Shown here: positions 52,838 through 60,724 of the stretch, piece by piece
How positions within the stretch are numbered: the stretch's first letter is position 1
Layout of the letters: each line of letters starts with the position of its first letter
Assembly (NCBI GenBank): GCA_020851555.1
Contig: JADZCM010000054.1
Coordinates: forward strand, 1 to 64,000
DNA: 64,000 nt
From: Bryobacterales bacterium
Lineage (GTDB): Bacteria > Acidobacteriota > Terriglobia > Bryobacterales > Bryobacteraceae
Direction of reading: 5' to 3'
Notes under the pieces: generated by a model
Database searches by the model: none
Seen by the model: only the letters and a program-made list of their open reading frames with translations
What the model was told of the DNA's origin: nothing
Translations under genes and position numbers: made by a program

Positions 52838-53524
52838 TCAGTGCGGCTCCAGGAAGCTGCCGATCCACGCCACACGGGCCCGGATCACGTCCACGATGCA
52901 CGACCAGCCGAGGGCGAGCGGTTCCGGGCGCGGGTCGGGCTCGGCGCCGGCGCCCCAAAGCAGCAGGAGGTCATCACGCTCCCAGGTGACGCGCCGGATC
53001 AGTCCCTCTCCGGCCCGGTTGACCAGATACAAGCAATGGCGGCGCAACTGCGTCCGCCGGGCCGGTGAATGATCCAGCAGCGCCAGGTCGTTTTCCCGAA
53101 AACAGGTGCGCATTTTAGGATCCCCGGCCAGTCTGGCGACCAGGGGCCTCTCGACCGAGGCCAGGTGGGCTCCGGGGAAGGGATACTTCTCCACGGGGCT
53201 GCTCTCCCGGGGGAGGGGGAGGCCGGGCCCCAGCCACCCCGAGAGCACCGGGACTTCGACCAGGGGGCAGGGGGCCGGACGGCCGCCGGAGGAGTGAAGC
53301 GCAGTTCCTTCACCCTCCAACAGCTCCACGAAACTGATGCACGCCCTTTCTTGTATGAGGTCGGCCGTACGAAAAGAGAGAGTTCTCTTTCCTCTGAGCA
53401 CATTGTGAATATGCGGTTGTGAAATCCCGGTGAGACGGGCGAGCCGGCGCTCCGTGAGTTCCCCGTTCCGCAAACGGCTTTGCAGGGCGGCGATGAGACG
53501 TCTCTGAAGTTCGGCGAAATGCAT
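52838..53524 (-). CDS. XRE-HTH repressor with CI/LexA-like C-terminal domain
   Basis: 228 aa. Residues 20-60 form an XRE-type HTH (LTERRLARLTGISQPHIHNVLRGKRTLSFRTADLI). The C-terminal half resembles the S24 (LexA/CI) fold: VPVLSGWLGPGLPLP, VARLAGDPKMRTCFRENDLALLDHSP, CLYLVNRAGEGLIRRVTWERDDLLLLWG. The catalytic Ser of the G-D-S-M motif is not present (GDPKM), so self-cleavage is not expected, though the fold may still dimerise or bind a ligand. A 21-bp palindrome lies 17 nt before its start codon, a likely autoregulatory operator. It diverges from the HTH/zinc protein at 53802. Confidence 0.8.
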   Translation of the reverse strand: MHFAELQRRLIAALQSRLRNGELTERRLARLTGISQPHIHNVLRGKRTLSFRTADLIQERACISFVELLEGEGTALHSSGGRPAPCPLVEVPVLSGWLGPGLPLPRESSPVEKYPFPGAHLASVERPLVARLAGDPKMRTCFRENDLALLDHSPARRTQLRRHCLYLVNRAGEGLIRRVTWERDDLLLLWGAGAEPDPRPEPLALGWSCIVDVIRARVAWIGSFLEPH

Positions 53525-53541
53525 GGTCCGTCGAGGAGCAG

Positions 53542-53562
53542 CCTATTTCTTTAAGAAATAGG
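53542..53562. promoter_or_regulatory. 21-bp palindromic operator candidate
   Basis: CCTATTTCTT-T-AAGAAATAGG: 10-bp perfect arms around one base, 17 nt upstream of the repressor's ATG. Size and symmetry fit a dimeric HTH repressor. A partial copy (AGAAAT/ATTTCT) lies at 53666-53686 in the same intergenic region. Confidence 0.6.
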
Positions 53563-53665
53563 ACAGATATCCTTGGTAATGCTACCATAGGCCTAAGAGT
53601 AATAGAAGTACTGAAGCCGCCATTCCTCAGGTCAAAATACTGAACAGTAAGGGGTTAACTCGATA

Positions 53666-53686
53666 AGAAATCATTGCCCAATTTCT
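53666..53686. promoter_or_regulatory. Second inverted repeat, related half-sites
   Basis: AGAAAT, 9 nt, ATTTCT. The half-sites equal the inner part of the 53542-53562 palindrome but with opposite spacing order. It lies 24 nt before the TTGACT of the rightward promoter. Confidence 0.35.
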
Positions 53687-53709
53687 ATAAAAATCTCTGA
53701 AATAAACTC

Positions 53710-53737
53710 TTGACTATCCCATCCCTCCCCGTAGAGT
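53710..53737 (+). promoter_or_regulatory. Rightward sigma-70-type promoter
   Basis: TTGACT (53710-53715), 16-nt spacer, TAGAGT (53732-53737), upstream of the gene at 53802. The AT-rich flank (53560-53710) contrasts with the GC-rich surroundings. Confidence 0.5.
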
Positions 53738-53801
53738 GGGGAGCGGAGCACGGAGAAGCGCTGCCCGCAAACGACAAGAGGCGGCGCCGGGAGAGCCAAG
53801 C

Positions 53802-54395
53802 ATGAGAGAGTGGAGCCGTTCCGACACAATCGCACTCGCCAAGCAGTCCTGCACGCAGTGTCACGGGCTGGGTTTCAAGGGGGCGTCACGTTCTTCCCCC
53901 AACCCCTGCAACTGCGTCCTGAGAGCCATATTCCGCGCCTGCTACGCGCGCTTTCGGCACTGTGCCACACGCGAGAAGCACATGAGCAAAGCCTCCCCGG
54001 AATTGATCGCGGGCCGCGAGGGCAAGATGGTCTGGGGGCGGAAGGACGAGGAGTACGTCGCGGACTTCTGTCTGGTCAGCCGCCGGACGCTCGACGAGTT
54101 CGAGCACCGGATCTTCAAGTACCATTTCCTGCTTGGCGCCGACTGGAAGCTCTGCACCCGCAAGCTGGGGATCGACCGCGGCAACTTCTTCCACGCGGTC
54201 TATCGCATCGAACAGAAACTGGGCCGGGTGTTCCGGGAGTTGGAGCCCTACGGCCTGTTCCCGTTGGACGAGTACTTCCGGGGGATGCGCCGTCCTCCGG
54301 TCTCGGCCGCACAGCCGGGATTGCCCGACCCTTTGCCGGGATTCCGGCCCCGGATGCCGGCGCTCCGGGCCCCCCTGGTGGAGCAGACCGCCTGA
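53802..54395 (+). CDS. Cysteine-rich protein with sigma-region-4-like HTH (uncharacterised)
   Basis: 197 aa. N-terminal Cys cluster: CTQCHGLGF (C17, C20), CNC (C36, C38), C47 and C54, a DnaJ-like zinc-knuckle pattern. Residues 98-147 resemble sigma-70 region 4: LDEFEHRIFKYHFLLGADWKLCTRKLGIDRGNFFHAVYRI then KLGRVFRELEPYG. The overall build (zinc knuckle plus HTH) recalls phage late-gene antiterminators or alternative regulators, as seen in islands of proteobacteria; this is inference. ATG 53802 has GGGAGAG about 6 nt before it. The C-terminus is Pro-rich. It faces a CI-like repressor across an operator-bearing spacer. Confidence 0.7.
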   Translation: MREWSRSDTIALAKQSCTQCHGLGFKGASRSSPNPCNCVLRAIFRACYARFRHCATREKHMSKASPELIAGREGKMVWGRKDEEYVADFCLVSRRTLDEFEHRIFKYHFLLGADWKLCTRKLGIDRGNFFHAVYRIEQKLGRVFRELEPYGLFPLDEYFRGMRRPPVSAAQPGLPDPLPGFRPRMPALRAPLVEQTA

Positions 54396-54842
54396 TCAGC
54401 GGCGTTTCTGAAAGAATGCCTGGAGCAGGAGCGTACACTCGGCGGCCAGCACGCCTTCGACAATGTCCACCTGGTGATTGAGCAGGTCCGAGTCCGCCAG
54501 CGCGAACTTGCTCCGTACCGCGCCGAAACGAAGGTCCCTGGCTCCGAACACCAGCCGTTTGACACGCGCCGCGACCAGCGCGCCGGCGCACATGCAACAC
54601 GGCTCCAGGGTTACATAGAGCGTCGCGTCCTCCAGGCGGTAATTGCCAAGGGCCGCGGCGGCTTCGCGCAGCGCGAGGATCTCGGCGTGAGCGGTTGGGT
54701 CAACCCGTGAAACCGGGGAGTTGGCGCCGCGGCCTACGACCTCGGAACCGCATACCACGACGGCGCCGACAGGCACCTCGCCCTGCTCCCGGGCGCAGCG
54801 CGCCAACCGCAGCGCCTCCCCCATGAAGAGGTCGTGGGTCAT
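54396..54842 (-). CDS. tadA: tRNA-specific adenosine deaminase
   Basis: Deaminates A34 to inosine in tRNA-Arg(ACG). 148 aa. Seen: [24 protein letters not shown], zinc-ligand motif [13 protein letters not shown] (HAE with catalytic Glu), and [26 protein letters not shown] (PCxxC zinc ligands). ATG 54842 is preferred to ATG 54872, which would overlap the SDR gene by 23 nt. The stop directly abuts the stop of the convergent gene at 54395. Confidence 0.92.
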   Translation of the reverse strand: MTHDLFMGEALRLARCAREQGEVPVGAVVVCGSEVVGRGANSPVSRVDPTAHAEILALREAAAALGNYRLEDATLYVTLEPCCMCAGALVAARVKRLVFGARDLRFGAVRSKFALADSDLLNHQVDIVEGVLAAECTLLLQAFFQKRR

Positions 54843-54849
54843 GGCCGGC

Positions 54850-55620
54850 TCAGCGTCCCATCCATCCGCCATCTACGACCAAAATGGAGCCGTGGACGTA
54901 GTCGGAGGCCGGAGAGGCGAGGTAGACGGCGGCGCCCTTCAGGTCTTCGGCGCGTCCCCAGCGGCCGGCCGGGATTCGCGCCAGGATGGCGGAGTTCCGC
55001 TCCGGGTCCTCGTGGAGAGGCCGAGTTGAATCGGTCCCGATGTAGCCGGGCGCAATCGCGTTCACGTTGACGCCTCTGGCCGCCCACTCGTTAGCGAAGG
55101 CCTTCACGAGCGTTGCAACGCCGCCTTTGCCTGCGGCGTAGCCCGGCACCAGGATGCCCCCCTGAAAACTTAGCAGCGACGCCAGGAAGATGATCTTCCC
55201 CTTGCCGCGGGCGGCCATGCCGCGGCCGATTTCCCTGGTCAGGATGAACGGGGCGGTCAGGTTGCAGGCAATCACGCTGTCCCAATACTCGTCGGGGTGT
55301 TCGGCGGCGGGGCTGCGGACGATTCTCCCGGCGTTGTTGACCAGGATGTCGACCGCCGGAAAGTCCGCCTGGAGGGCGGACACGAAGCGGTACAGGCTGT
55401 TTCTGTCGCCGAGGTCGCAGGCGTAGCCGCGGAACCGCCGGCCGGCCGCCAGGACATCCCGCTCCACCTGGCTGCCGGAAGGTTCCAGGTGGGCGCTAAC
55501 CCCGACCACATCCGCGCCGGCCTCGGCCAACCCAACCGCCAAGGCGCGGCCGATTCCACGGCGGCAGCCGGTGACCACGGCGAGCTTTCCATCCAGCCTG
55601 AAACAATCCAATACGGGCAT
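54850..55620 (-). CDS. Short-chain dehydrogenase/reductase, KduD-like
   Basis: 256 aa classical SDR. Seen: [25 protein letters not shown] (TGxxxGIG cofactor loop), NNAGRIVRS (NNAG), catalytic Ser-Tyr-Lys with S in [23 protein letters not shown] (Y-x3-K), and [12 protein letters not shown]. Closest in feel to 2-deoxy-D-gluconate/uronate or L-rhamnose/L-fucose dehydrogenases. It is divergent from a rhamnose mutarotase, with a shared -10, which suggests a 6-deoxyhexose or uronate catabolic role. ATG 55620. Confidence 0.85.
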   Translation of the reverse strand: MPVLDCFRLDGKLAVVTGCRRGIGRALAVGLAEAGADVVGVSAHLEPSGSQVERDVLAAGRRFRGYACDLGDRNSLYRFVSALQADFPAVDILVNNAGRIVRSPAAEHPDEYWDSVIACNLTAPFILTREIGRGMAARGKGKIIFLASLLSFQGGILVPGYAAGKGGVATLVKAFANEWAARGVNVNAIAPGYIGTDSTRPLHEDPERNSAILARIPAGRWGRAEDLKGAAVYLASPASDYVHGSILVVDGGWMGR

Positions 55621-55638
55621 AGGTCAATCTTGAGCAGC

Positions 55639-55646
55639 AGTATACT
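55639..55646. promoter_or_regulatory. Palindromic bidirectional -10 (AGTATACT)
   Basis: AGTATACT reads TATACT on both strands. Plus side: ends 8 nt before ATG 55655 (leaderless-like). Minus side: 18 nt before ATG 55620 of the SDR gene. One element may therefore start both divergent genes. Confidence 0.45.
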
Positions 55647-55654
55647 CTAGCAGT

Positions 55655-55984
55655 ATGCCGAAGATGCAGCGCGTTTGTTTCCTGTTGCAGGTCAAGCCCG
55701 AGCGGCTGGCCGAGTACAAAGAGCGCCACAAGGCGGTGTGGCCGGAGATGCTGGCCGCGCTCAGCGAAACGGGCTGGCACAACTACTCGCTGTTCCTCCG
55801 GGAAGACGGGCTCCTGGTCGGGTATTGCGAGACGCCCGACTTCCAGCGGGCGCTGAGCGGAATGGCGGCCAAGGAAGTCAACTCCCGCTGGCAGAAGGAG
55901 ATGAAGGACTTCTTCGCAGACCCGGGAGGGCGCGAAGCCGACAGGCAGATGGTTCCTCTCCTGGAGGTCTTCCACCTGGACTAA
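55655..55984 (+). CDS. rhaM: L-rhamnose mutarotase
   Basis: Interconverts alpha and beta anomers of L-rhamnose. 109 aa, normal length. Seen: MQRVCFLLQVKPERLAEYKERHKAVWPEMLAAL with the His essential for mutarotation, GWHNYSLFLREDGLLVGYCET, and RMVPLLEVFHLD-type end (QMVPLLEVFHLD), the RhaM/YiiL signature. Starts with very short leader from a bidirectional -10 shared with the SDR gene. Confidence 0.93.
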   Translation: MPKMQRVCFLLQVKPERLAEYKERHKAVWPEMLAALSETGWHNYSLFLREDGLLVGYCETPDFQRALSGMAAKEVNSRWQKEMKDFFADPGGREADRQMVPLLEVFHLD

Positions 55985-56087
55985 CGGGCGGCAAAGCGGC
56001 CGAATCTCACGGGCGGCGCCGCGGGGCGCCGCGCGCCTCCACTCTTGGGCGGCGAGGGTGGAGATGTGCAAGAATGAAAGAGCGGCT

Positions 56088-56930
56088 ATGAACGGGGTCA
56101 AGACTGCGTTGCTGCTCGGTGTGCTGAGCGCGCTGTTGCTGATCGGGGGCCAGGCGGTGGGCGGCCGGCAGGGGCTGTACATGGGTCTGGGGCTGGCCTT
56201 CCTGATGAATTTCGTCGGATATTTCTTCTCGGACAAGATCGCGCTGTCCATGTACTCGGCCAAGCCGGTCAGCGAGACAGAGAACGCCGCCGTTTACCGC
56301 CGCATCGGCCCGCTGGTGCGCAACCTGACCATGCAGATGGGCCTGCCGATGCCGAGGCTGTGGATCATTCCGGAGCCCTCCCCCAATGCCTTCGCCACCG
56401 GGCGGAACCCCAAGCACGCTTCGGTGGCGGTGACCGCCGGATTGCTGGAACTGATGGACGACCGGGAACTGGAAGGGGTCCTGGGGCACGAATTGGGGCA
56501 CGTGAAGCACCGGGATATCCTGATCTCCTCGGTCGCGGCCACGATCGCGGCGGCTATCACGATGCTGGCGAGAATGGCCTTTTTCTTCGGCGGGCGGCGC
56601 GACAACGAGGATCACGGCGGAGGGGCGCTGGGCGGGCTCTTCATGCTGATCCTGGCGCCCGTGGCGGCCATGCTGATCCAGATGGCGATCTCCCGGACCC
56701 GCGAGTACTCGGCTGACGCGGCGGCGGCCCGGTATACCGGCGGCCCCCAGGGGCTGGCGAGCGCGCTTCAGAAGCTCGAGCACTATTCACGGCGGCTGCC
56801 GATGGATGCCTCGCCGGCCACCGCGCACATGTTCATCATCCAGCCGTTCAGCGGCCAGAGCCTCATGCGCCTTTTCTCCACGCACCCCTCCACGGAGCAG
56901 AGAATCGCGCGCCTGATGCAAGCGGCGTGA
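56088..56930 (+). CDS. htpX: HtpX-type M48 zinc metalloprotease
   Basis: Membrane protease for quality control of inner-membrane proteins, 280 aa. Seen: two N-terminal membrane spans (TALLLGVLSALLLIGGQAVG, MGLGLAFLMNFVGYFF), the zinc motif GVLGHELGHVKHRDILI (HExxH), membrane pair (SSVAATIAAAITMLARMAFFFGG, FMLILAPVAAMLIQMAIS), and third ligand region RTREYSADAAAARYTG with the conserved Glu. C-terminal THPSTEQRIARL as usual. Start M at 56088 fits the family N-terminus; ATG 56064 is possible. Stop overlaps the rlmI-like start by GTGA. Confidence 0.94.
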   Translation: MNGVKTALLLGVLSALLLIGGQAVGGRQGLYMGLGLAFLMNFVGYFFSDKIALSMYSAKPVSETENAAVYRRIGPLVRNLTMQMGLPMPRLWIIPEPSPNAFATGRNPKHASVAVTAGLLELMDDRELEGVLGHELGHVKHRDILISSVAATIAAAITMLARMAFFFGGRRDNEDHGGGALGGLFMLILAPVAAMLIQMAISRTREYSADAAAARYTGGPQGLASALQKLEHYSRRLPMDASPATAHMFIIQPFSGQSLMRLFSTHPSTEQRIARLMQAA

Positions 56931-58102
56931 GCCACTGGCCGTCGACGAACGTGCGGGTCTCCCGCAAGGCCGAAGCGCGGCTTGCCTCGGGGCACCCCTG
57001 GATCTTCTCGAGCGACGTTGTGGACCGGGGCGACGCCTCCGCCGGGGAATCCGTCGCCGTGGTGAACGCGGACGGGCGGCCGTTGGGCACCGCTCACTTC
57101 AGCACAACCTCCCAGATCACCCTGCGCATGCTGAGCGACCGCGTGGAGGCGACCGGGCGGAGTTTTCTCAAGAGGCGGCTGGAGGCCGCCGCCGAGTTCC
57201 GCGGCCGGGTGGTCCGCGACAGCGACGCCTACCGGCTGGTTCACGGGGAAGCGGACGGGCTGCCTGGACTGGTCGTGGACCGGTACGGAGATTACCTGGT
57301 GCTACAGGCGCTGACTCAAGGCATGGACCGCGCCACTCCCGAGTTGGTGTCCTGCCTGCGGGAGTTGCTGGCGCCGGCGGCGATTGTGGCCCGGAACGAC
57401 GCCGCCGTAAGGATCAAAGAAGGCTTGAAACTGGAGGTCAAGCTGCTGTCCGGCCAGGTTCCCGAGCGCGCCGAAGTCCGCATCCACGGACTGCGCTTCT
57501 TCGCCGACCTCCTGCATGGCCAGAAGACGGGCATGTTCCTTGACCAGAGAGAGAATTACGCCGCCGCCGCCAGGCACGCGCACGGACGCGCCCTGGACTG
57601 CTTCACCTCGGGGGGCGGTTTCGCGGTGCACATGGCGGCGCGCTGCGAGTCGGTGGAAACGGCCGACAGCAGCGGCGCCGCGCTGCGGCTGGCCCGCGCC
57701 AACAGGGACGCCAACGGCATCACCAACATTCAACTGCACGAGGCCGACGTGTTTGAGCTGCTGGCGGGATACGTCTCGTCGGGGCGGACGTTCGCCACCG
57801 TGGTGCTGGATCCTCCGGCATTCGCAAAATCACGGTCCGGAGTTGAGGGCGCCATACGGGGTTACAAGGAGATCAACCTGCGCGCCCTGCGCCTGCTGGG
57901 TCCGGGAGGGGTGCTGGTGACCTGCTCGTGCTCTCACCACGTCAGCGAGGCGGAGTTTCTGGAGACGGTGGCCGCGGCGGCGCTGGATGCCGGCCGCCGG
58001 CTGCGGGTCCTGGAGCGCCGCACCCAAGCCGCCGACCATCCGATTCTGCTCACGGTGCCGGAGACGCACTACCTGAAGTGCGTGATCCTGGGCGTAATCT
58101 AG
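56927..58102 (+). CDS. RlmI-like 23S rRNA (cytosine-C5) methyltransferase
   Basis: 391 aa. N-terminal PUA domain (RLASGHPWIFSSDVVDRGDASAGESVAVVNADGRPLGTA, about residues 17-65), then RLVHGEADGLPGLVVDRYGDYLVLQ and a Rossmann methyltransferase with FLDQRENYAAAARHAHGRALDCFTSGGGFAVHMA (SAM motif), VVLDPPAFAKSRSGVEGAI and LLVTCSCSHH-type catalytic motif (GVLVTCSCSHHV). This is the COG1092/RlmI family, modifying rRNA. GTG 56927 overlaps htpX by GTGA. Confidence 0.88.
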   Translation: MSHWPSTNVRVSRKAEARLASGHPWIFSSDVVDRGDASAGESVAVVNADGRPLGTAHFSTTSQITLRMLSDRVEATGRSFLKRRLEAAAEFRGRVVRDSDAYRLVHGEADGLPGLVVDRYGDYLVLQALTQGMDRATPELVSCLRELLAPAAIVARNDAAVRIKEGLKLEVKLLSGQVPERAEVRIHGLRFFADLLHGQKTGMFLDQRENYAAAARHAHGRALDCFTSGGGFAVHMAARCESVETADSSGAALRLARANRDANGITNIQLHEADVFELLAGYVSSGRTFATVVLDPPAFAKSRSGVEGAIRGYKEINLRALRLLGPGGVLVTCSCSHHVSEAEFLETVAAAALDAGRRLRVLERRTQAADHPILLTVPETHYLKCVILGVI

Positions 58103-58135
58103 GTCCTGGAGCATCTTCAGGCGCCTGCGTGCCGG

Positions 58136-58165
58136 TTGATTCCCGACGGGGCGCTCCGATATAGT
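58136..58165 (+). promoter_or_regulatory. Candidate promoter of the membrane pyrophosphatase gene
   Basis: TTGATT (58136-58141), 18-nt spacer, TATAGT (58160-58165). Gives a leader of about 55 nt that ends in AGGAGG, 8 nt before ATG 58229, the best Shine-Dalgarno in the window. Confidence 0.5.
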
Positions 58166-58228
58166 CGGAGGTTGGGTTCCGCGCCCTGGGGACCCGTCTA
58201 CCTTCCCAGTTCCTAGGAGGATTTATAC

Positions 58229-60658
58229 ATGTATAAGAAAGCTGGACAAACTGCCCTTACGGTTCTGCTTGCCGCGCTCTCGCCGGCCGGCCTCCTGATG
58301 GCCCAAGCCGAGCATCGCGGAGGGGGCGAAGCCAACCTGGTTCTGCCCGACCTGAACCAGGCGGTGTTTCTGGGCGGAATCGGCGGGCGGACCCTGCTCA
58401 TGGCGGGCCTGGTGGTGAGCGCGCTGGGACTGCTTTTCGGACTGATGATCTACACCCGTCTGAAGAACATGCCGGTGCACGCGGCCATGCGCGAAGTGTC
58501 CGAGTTGATCTATGAGACCTGCAAGACCTACCTGGCGACGCAGGGCAAGTTCCTGCTGCTGCTGGAGTGCTTCATCGGAGTGATCATCATTTTCTACTTC
58601 GGCATCTTGCAGGGCTTTGAGGCTTTCCGCGTGGCCATCATCCTGCTGTTCAGCCTGATCGGCATTTCCGGCAGTTTCCTGGTGGCGGCCTTCGGCATGC
58701 GGGTGAACACCTTCGCCAATTCGCGCACCGCGTTCGCCAGTCTCACGGGCAAGCCGTACCCGTGCTATGACATCCCCCTTCAGGCGGGCATGAGCATCGG
58801 CATGCTGCTGATCTCGGTCGAACTGCTGATCATGCTGTTCATCCTGTTGTTCATCCCGGGCAGCCTGGCGGGGCCCTGCTTCATCGGCTTCGCCATCGGC
58901 GAGTCGCTGGGCGCGGCGGCGCTGAGAGTCGCCGGCGGCATCTTCACGAAGATCGCGGACATCGGCAGCGACCTGATGAAGATCGTATTCAAGATCAAGG
59001 AAGACGACGCGCGGAACCCGGGGGTGATCGCCGACTGCACGGGCGACAACGCGGGCGATTCGGTGGGGCCGTCCGCCGACGGGTTCGAGACCTACGGGGT
59101 AACGGGAGTCGCACTGATCACATTCATCATCCTGGCGGTCACCAGCCCGGTGGTCCAGGTGCAGTTGCTGGTTTGGATTTTCTCGATGCGCGTCATGATG
59201 GTGGTGGCCTCGGCCGCAGGGTATTTCATCAACGGCCTGATGGCCAAGGCGAAGTACGGCAACGCCGACAAGATGAACTTCGAGCAGCCGTTGACCACGC
59301 TGGTGTGGCTGACATCGCTGCTTTCGATCGGCCTGACGTACGTTCTCAGCTCCCAGATGATTCCCGACCTGGGCGGAGACTCGTCCCTGTGGTGGAAGCT
59401 CTCGACGGTGATCAGTTGCGGCACGCTGGCGGGCGCGCTAATCCCCGAGTTCGTGAAAATCTTCACCTCGACCAATTCACGGCACGTGCGGGAAATCGTG
59501 ACCAGCTCGCGGGAAGGCGGCGCATCGCTGAATATCCTGTCCGGCCTGGTGGCCGGCAACTTCAGCGCCTACTGGCTGGGGTTTGCAGTCCTTCTGCTGA
59601 TGACCATCGCCTACATTGTGAGCTCCTTCGGCCTGGCGTCGCTGATGGCGGCGCCGGCCGTGTTCGCCTTCGGCCTGGTGGCGTTCGGCTTCCTGGGCAT
59701 GGGCCCGGTCACCATCGCCGTGGACAGCTACGGACCGGTTACCGACAACGCGCAGTCGATCTACGAGCTCTCCACCATCGAAGAACTGCCGGACATCAAG
59801 GAAGACATCCGGAAGAACTTCGGCTTCGAGCCCCAGTTTGAGCGCGCGAAGGACAACCTGGAAGAGAACGACGGCGCGGGCAACACCTTCAAGGCGACCT
59901 CCAAGCCGGTGCTGATCGGCACCGCCGTGGTCGGCGCTACTACCATGATCTTCGCCACCGTGGTGGCGCTGACCCATGGCCTGACCCAGAACCTCGAGAT
60001 GCTCTCGCTGCTGCACCCGCCGTTCCTGCTCGGCCTGATCGCCGGCGGGGCGGTCATCTACTGGTTCACCGGAGCGAGCACGCAGGCCGTCTCAACGGGC
60101 GCGTACCGCGCGGTGGAGTTCATCAAGCGCACGATCAAGCTCGACACCAGCACAAAGGCGTCGGTCGAGGACTCGAAGAAAGTCGTAGCCATCTGCACCC
60201 AATACGCGCAGAAGGGCATGCTGAACATTTTCCTCACGGTGTTCTTCGCCACGCTGGCGTTCGCGTTCGTCGAGCCGTTCTACTTCATCGGCTACCTGAT
60301 CTCGATTGCGCTGTTCGGCCTGTTCCAGGCCTTCTTCATGGCCAACGCGGGCGGCGCCTGGGACAACGCCAAGAAGGTGGTGGAGACCGAGTTGCGCGCC
60401 AAAGGGACCGAACTGCACGCCGCTACGGTGATCGGCGACACGGTCGGCGATCCGTTCAAGGACACCAGTTCGGTGGCGTTGAACCCCATCATCAAGTTCA
60501 CGACGCTGTTCGGGCTGCTGGCCGTGGAGCTGGCGGTTTCGGTCACCGCCAGGCAGGGAGCCATGCTGAGCCACGTGCTGGCCGGCGTCTTCCTGGCGCT
60601 GTCGATGGTGTTTGTGTACCGCAGCTTCTACGGCATGCGGATCGAGACCGGGAAGTAA
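58229..60658 (+). CDS. hppA: Membrane-bound pyrophosphatase (ion-pumping, HppA)
   Basis: Couples pyrophosphate hydrolysis to H+ or Na+ pumping. 809 aa, about 16 membrane spans, after a possible signal peptide (LTVLLAALSPAGLLMAQA). Seen: GIFTKIADIGSDLMKIVFKIKEDDARNPGVIADCTGDNAGDSVGPSADGFETYG-region acidic pyrophosphate site (given here in short pieces: KEDDARNPGVIADCTGDN, SADGFETYG), GPVTDNAQSIYELS, and C-terminal NAGGAWDNAKKVVE and GDTVGDPFKDTSSVALNPIIKF. GNTFKATSK in the ion-dependence motif carries the Lys and Thr of K+-independent enzymes. The pumped ion cannot be read with certainty, as several residues in the acidic site differ from the best-known enzymes. Confidence 0.94.
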   Translation: MYKKAGQTALTVLLAALSPAGLLMAQAEHRGGGEANLVLPDLNQAVFLGGIGGRTLLMAGLVVSALGLLFGLMIYTRLKNMPVHAAMREVSELIYETCKTYLATQGKFLLLLECFIGVIIIFYFGILQGFEAFRVAIILLFSLIGISGSFLVAAFGMRVNTFANSRTAFASLTGKPYPCYDIPLQAGMSIGMLLISVELLIMLFILLFIPGSLAGPCFIGFAIGESLGAAALRVAGGIFTKIADIGSDLMKIVFKIKEDDARNPGVIADCTGDNAGDSVGPSADGFETYGVTGVALITFIILAVTSPVVQVQLLVWIFSMRVMMVVASAAGYFINGLMAKAKYGNADKMNFEQPLTTLVWLTSLLSIGLTYVLSSQMIPDLGGDSSLWWKLSTVISCGTLAGALIPEFVKIFTSTNSRHVREIVTSSREGGASLNILSGLVAGNFSAYWLGFAVLLLMTIAYIVSSFGLASLMAAPAVFAFGLVAFGFLGMGPVTIAVDSYGPVTDNAQSIYELSTIEELPDIKEDIRKNFGFEPQFERAKDNLEENDGAGNTFKATSKPVLIGTAVVGATTMIFATVVALTHGLTQNLEMLSLLHPPFLLGLIAGGAVIYWFTGASTQAVSTGAYRAVEFIKRTIKLDTSTKASVEDSKKVVAICTQYAQKGMLNIFLTVFFATLAFAFVEPFYFIGYLISIALFGLFQAFFMANAGGAWDNAKKVVETELRAKGTELHAATVIGDTVGDPFKDTSSVALNPIIKFTTLFGLLAVELAVSVTARQGAMLSHVLAGVFLALSMVFVYRSFYGMRIETGK

Positions 60659-60704
60659 CGGCGAGCCGCGCTCCGCAGGGCGGCGCTTCGAAGATTGCTC
60701 TCAT

Positions 60705-60724
60705 GGGGCACGGCGGCGTGCCCC
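60705..60724. terminator. 8-bp hairpin between convergent hppA and lptB
   Basis: GGGGCACG/CGTGCCCC perfect stem with GCGG loop, ending at the lptB stop codon. GC-rich, no U-tract; could serve both convergent transcripts. Confidence 0.45.

Noticed and set aside
50025..52958. Very long open frame on the minus strand opposite glyA and the GT4 gene
   Set aside because: It is antisense to two well-supported genes, shows no recognisable domain, and such frames are common in GC-rich DNA.
52838..54395. Intact prophage
   Set aside because: No integrase, terminase, capsid or lysis genes and no flanking direct repeats; neighbours are housekeeping genes.
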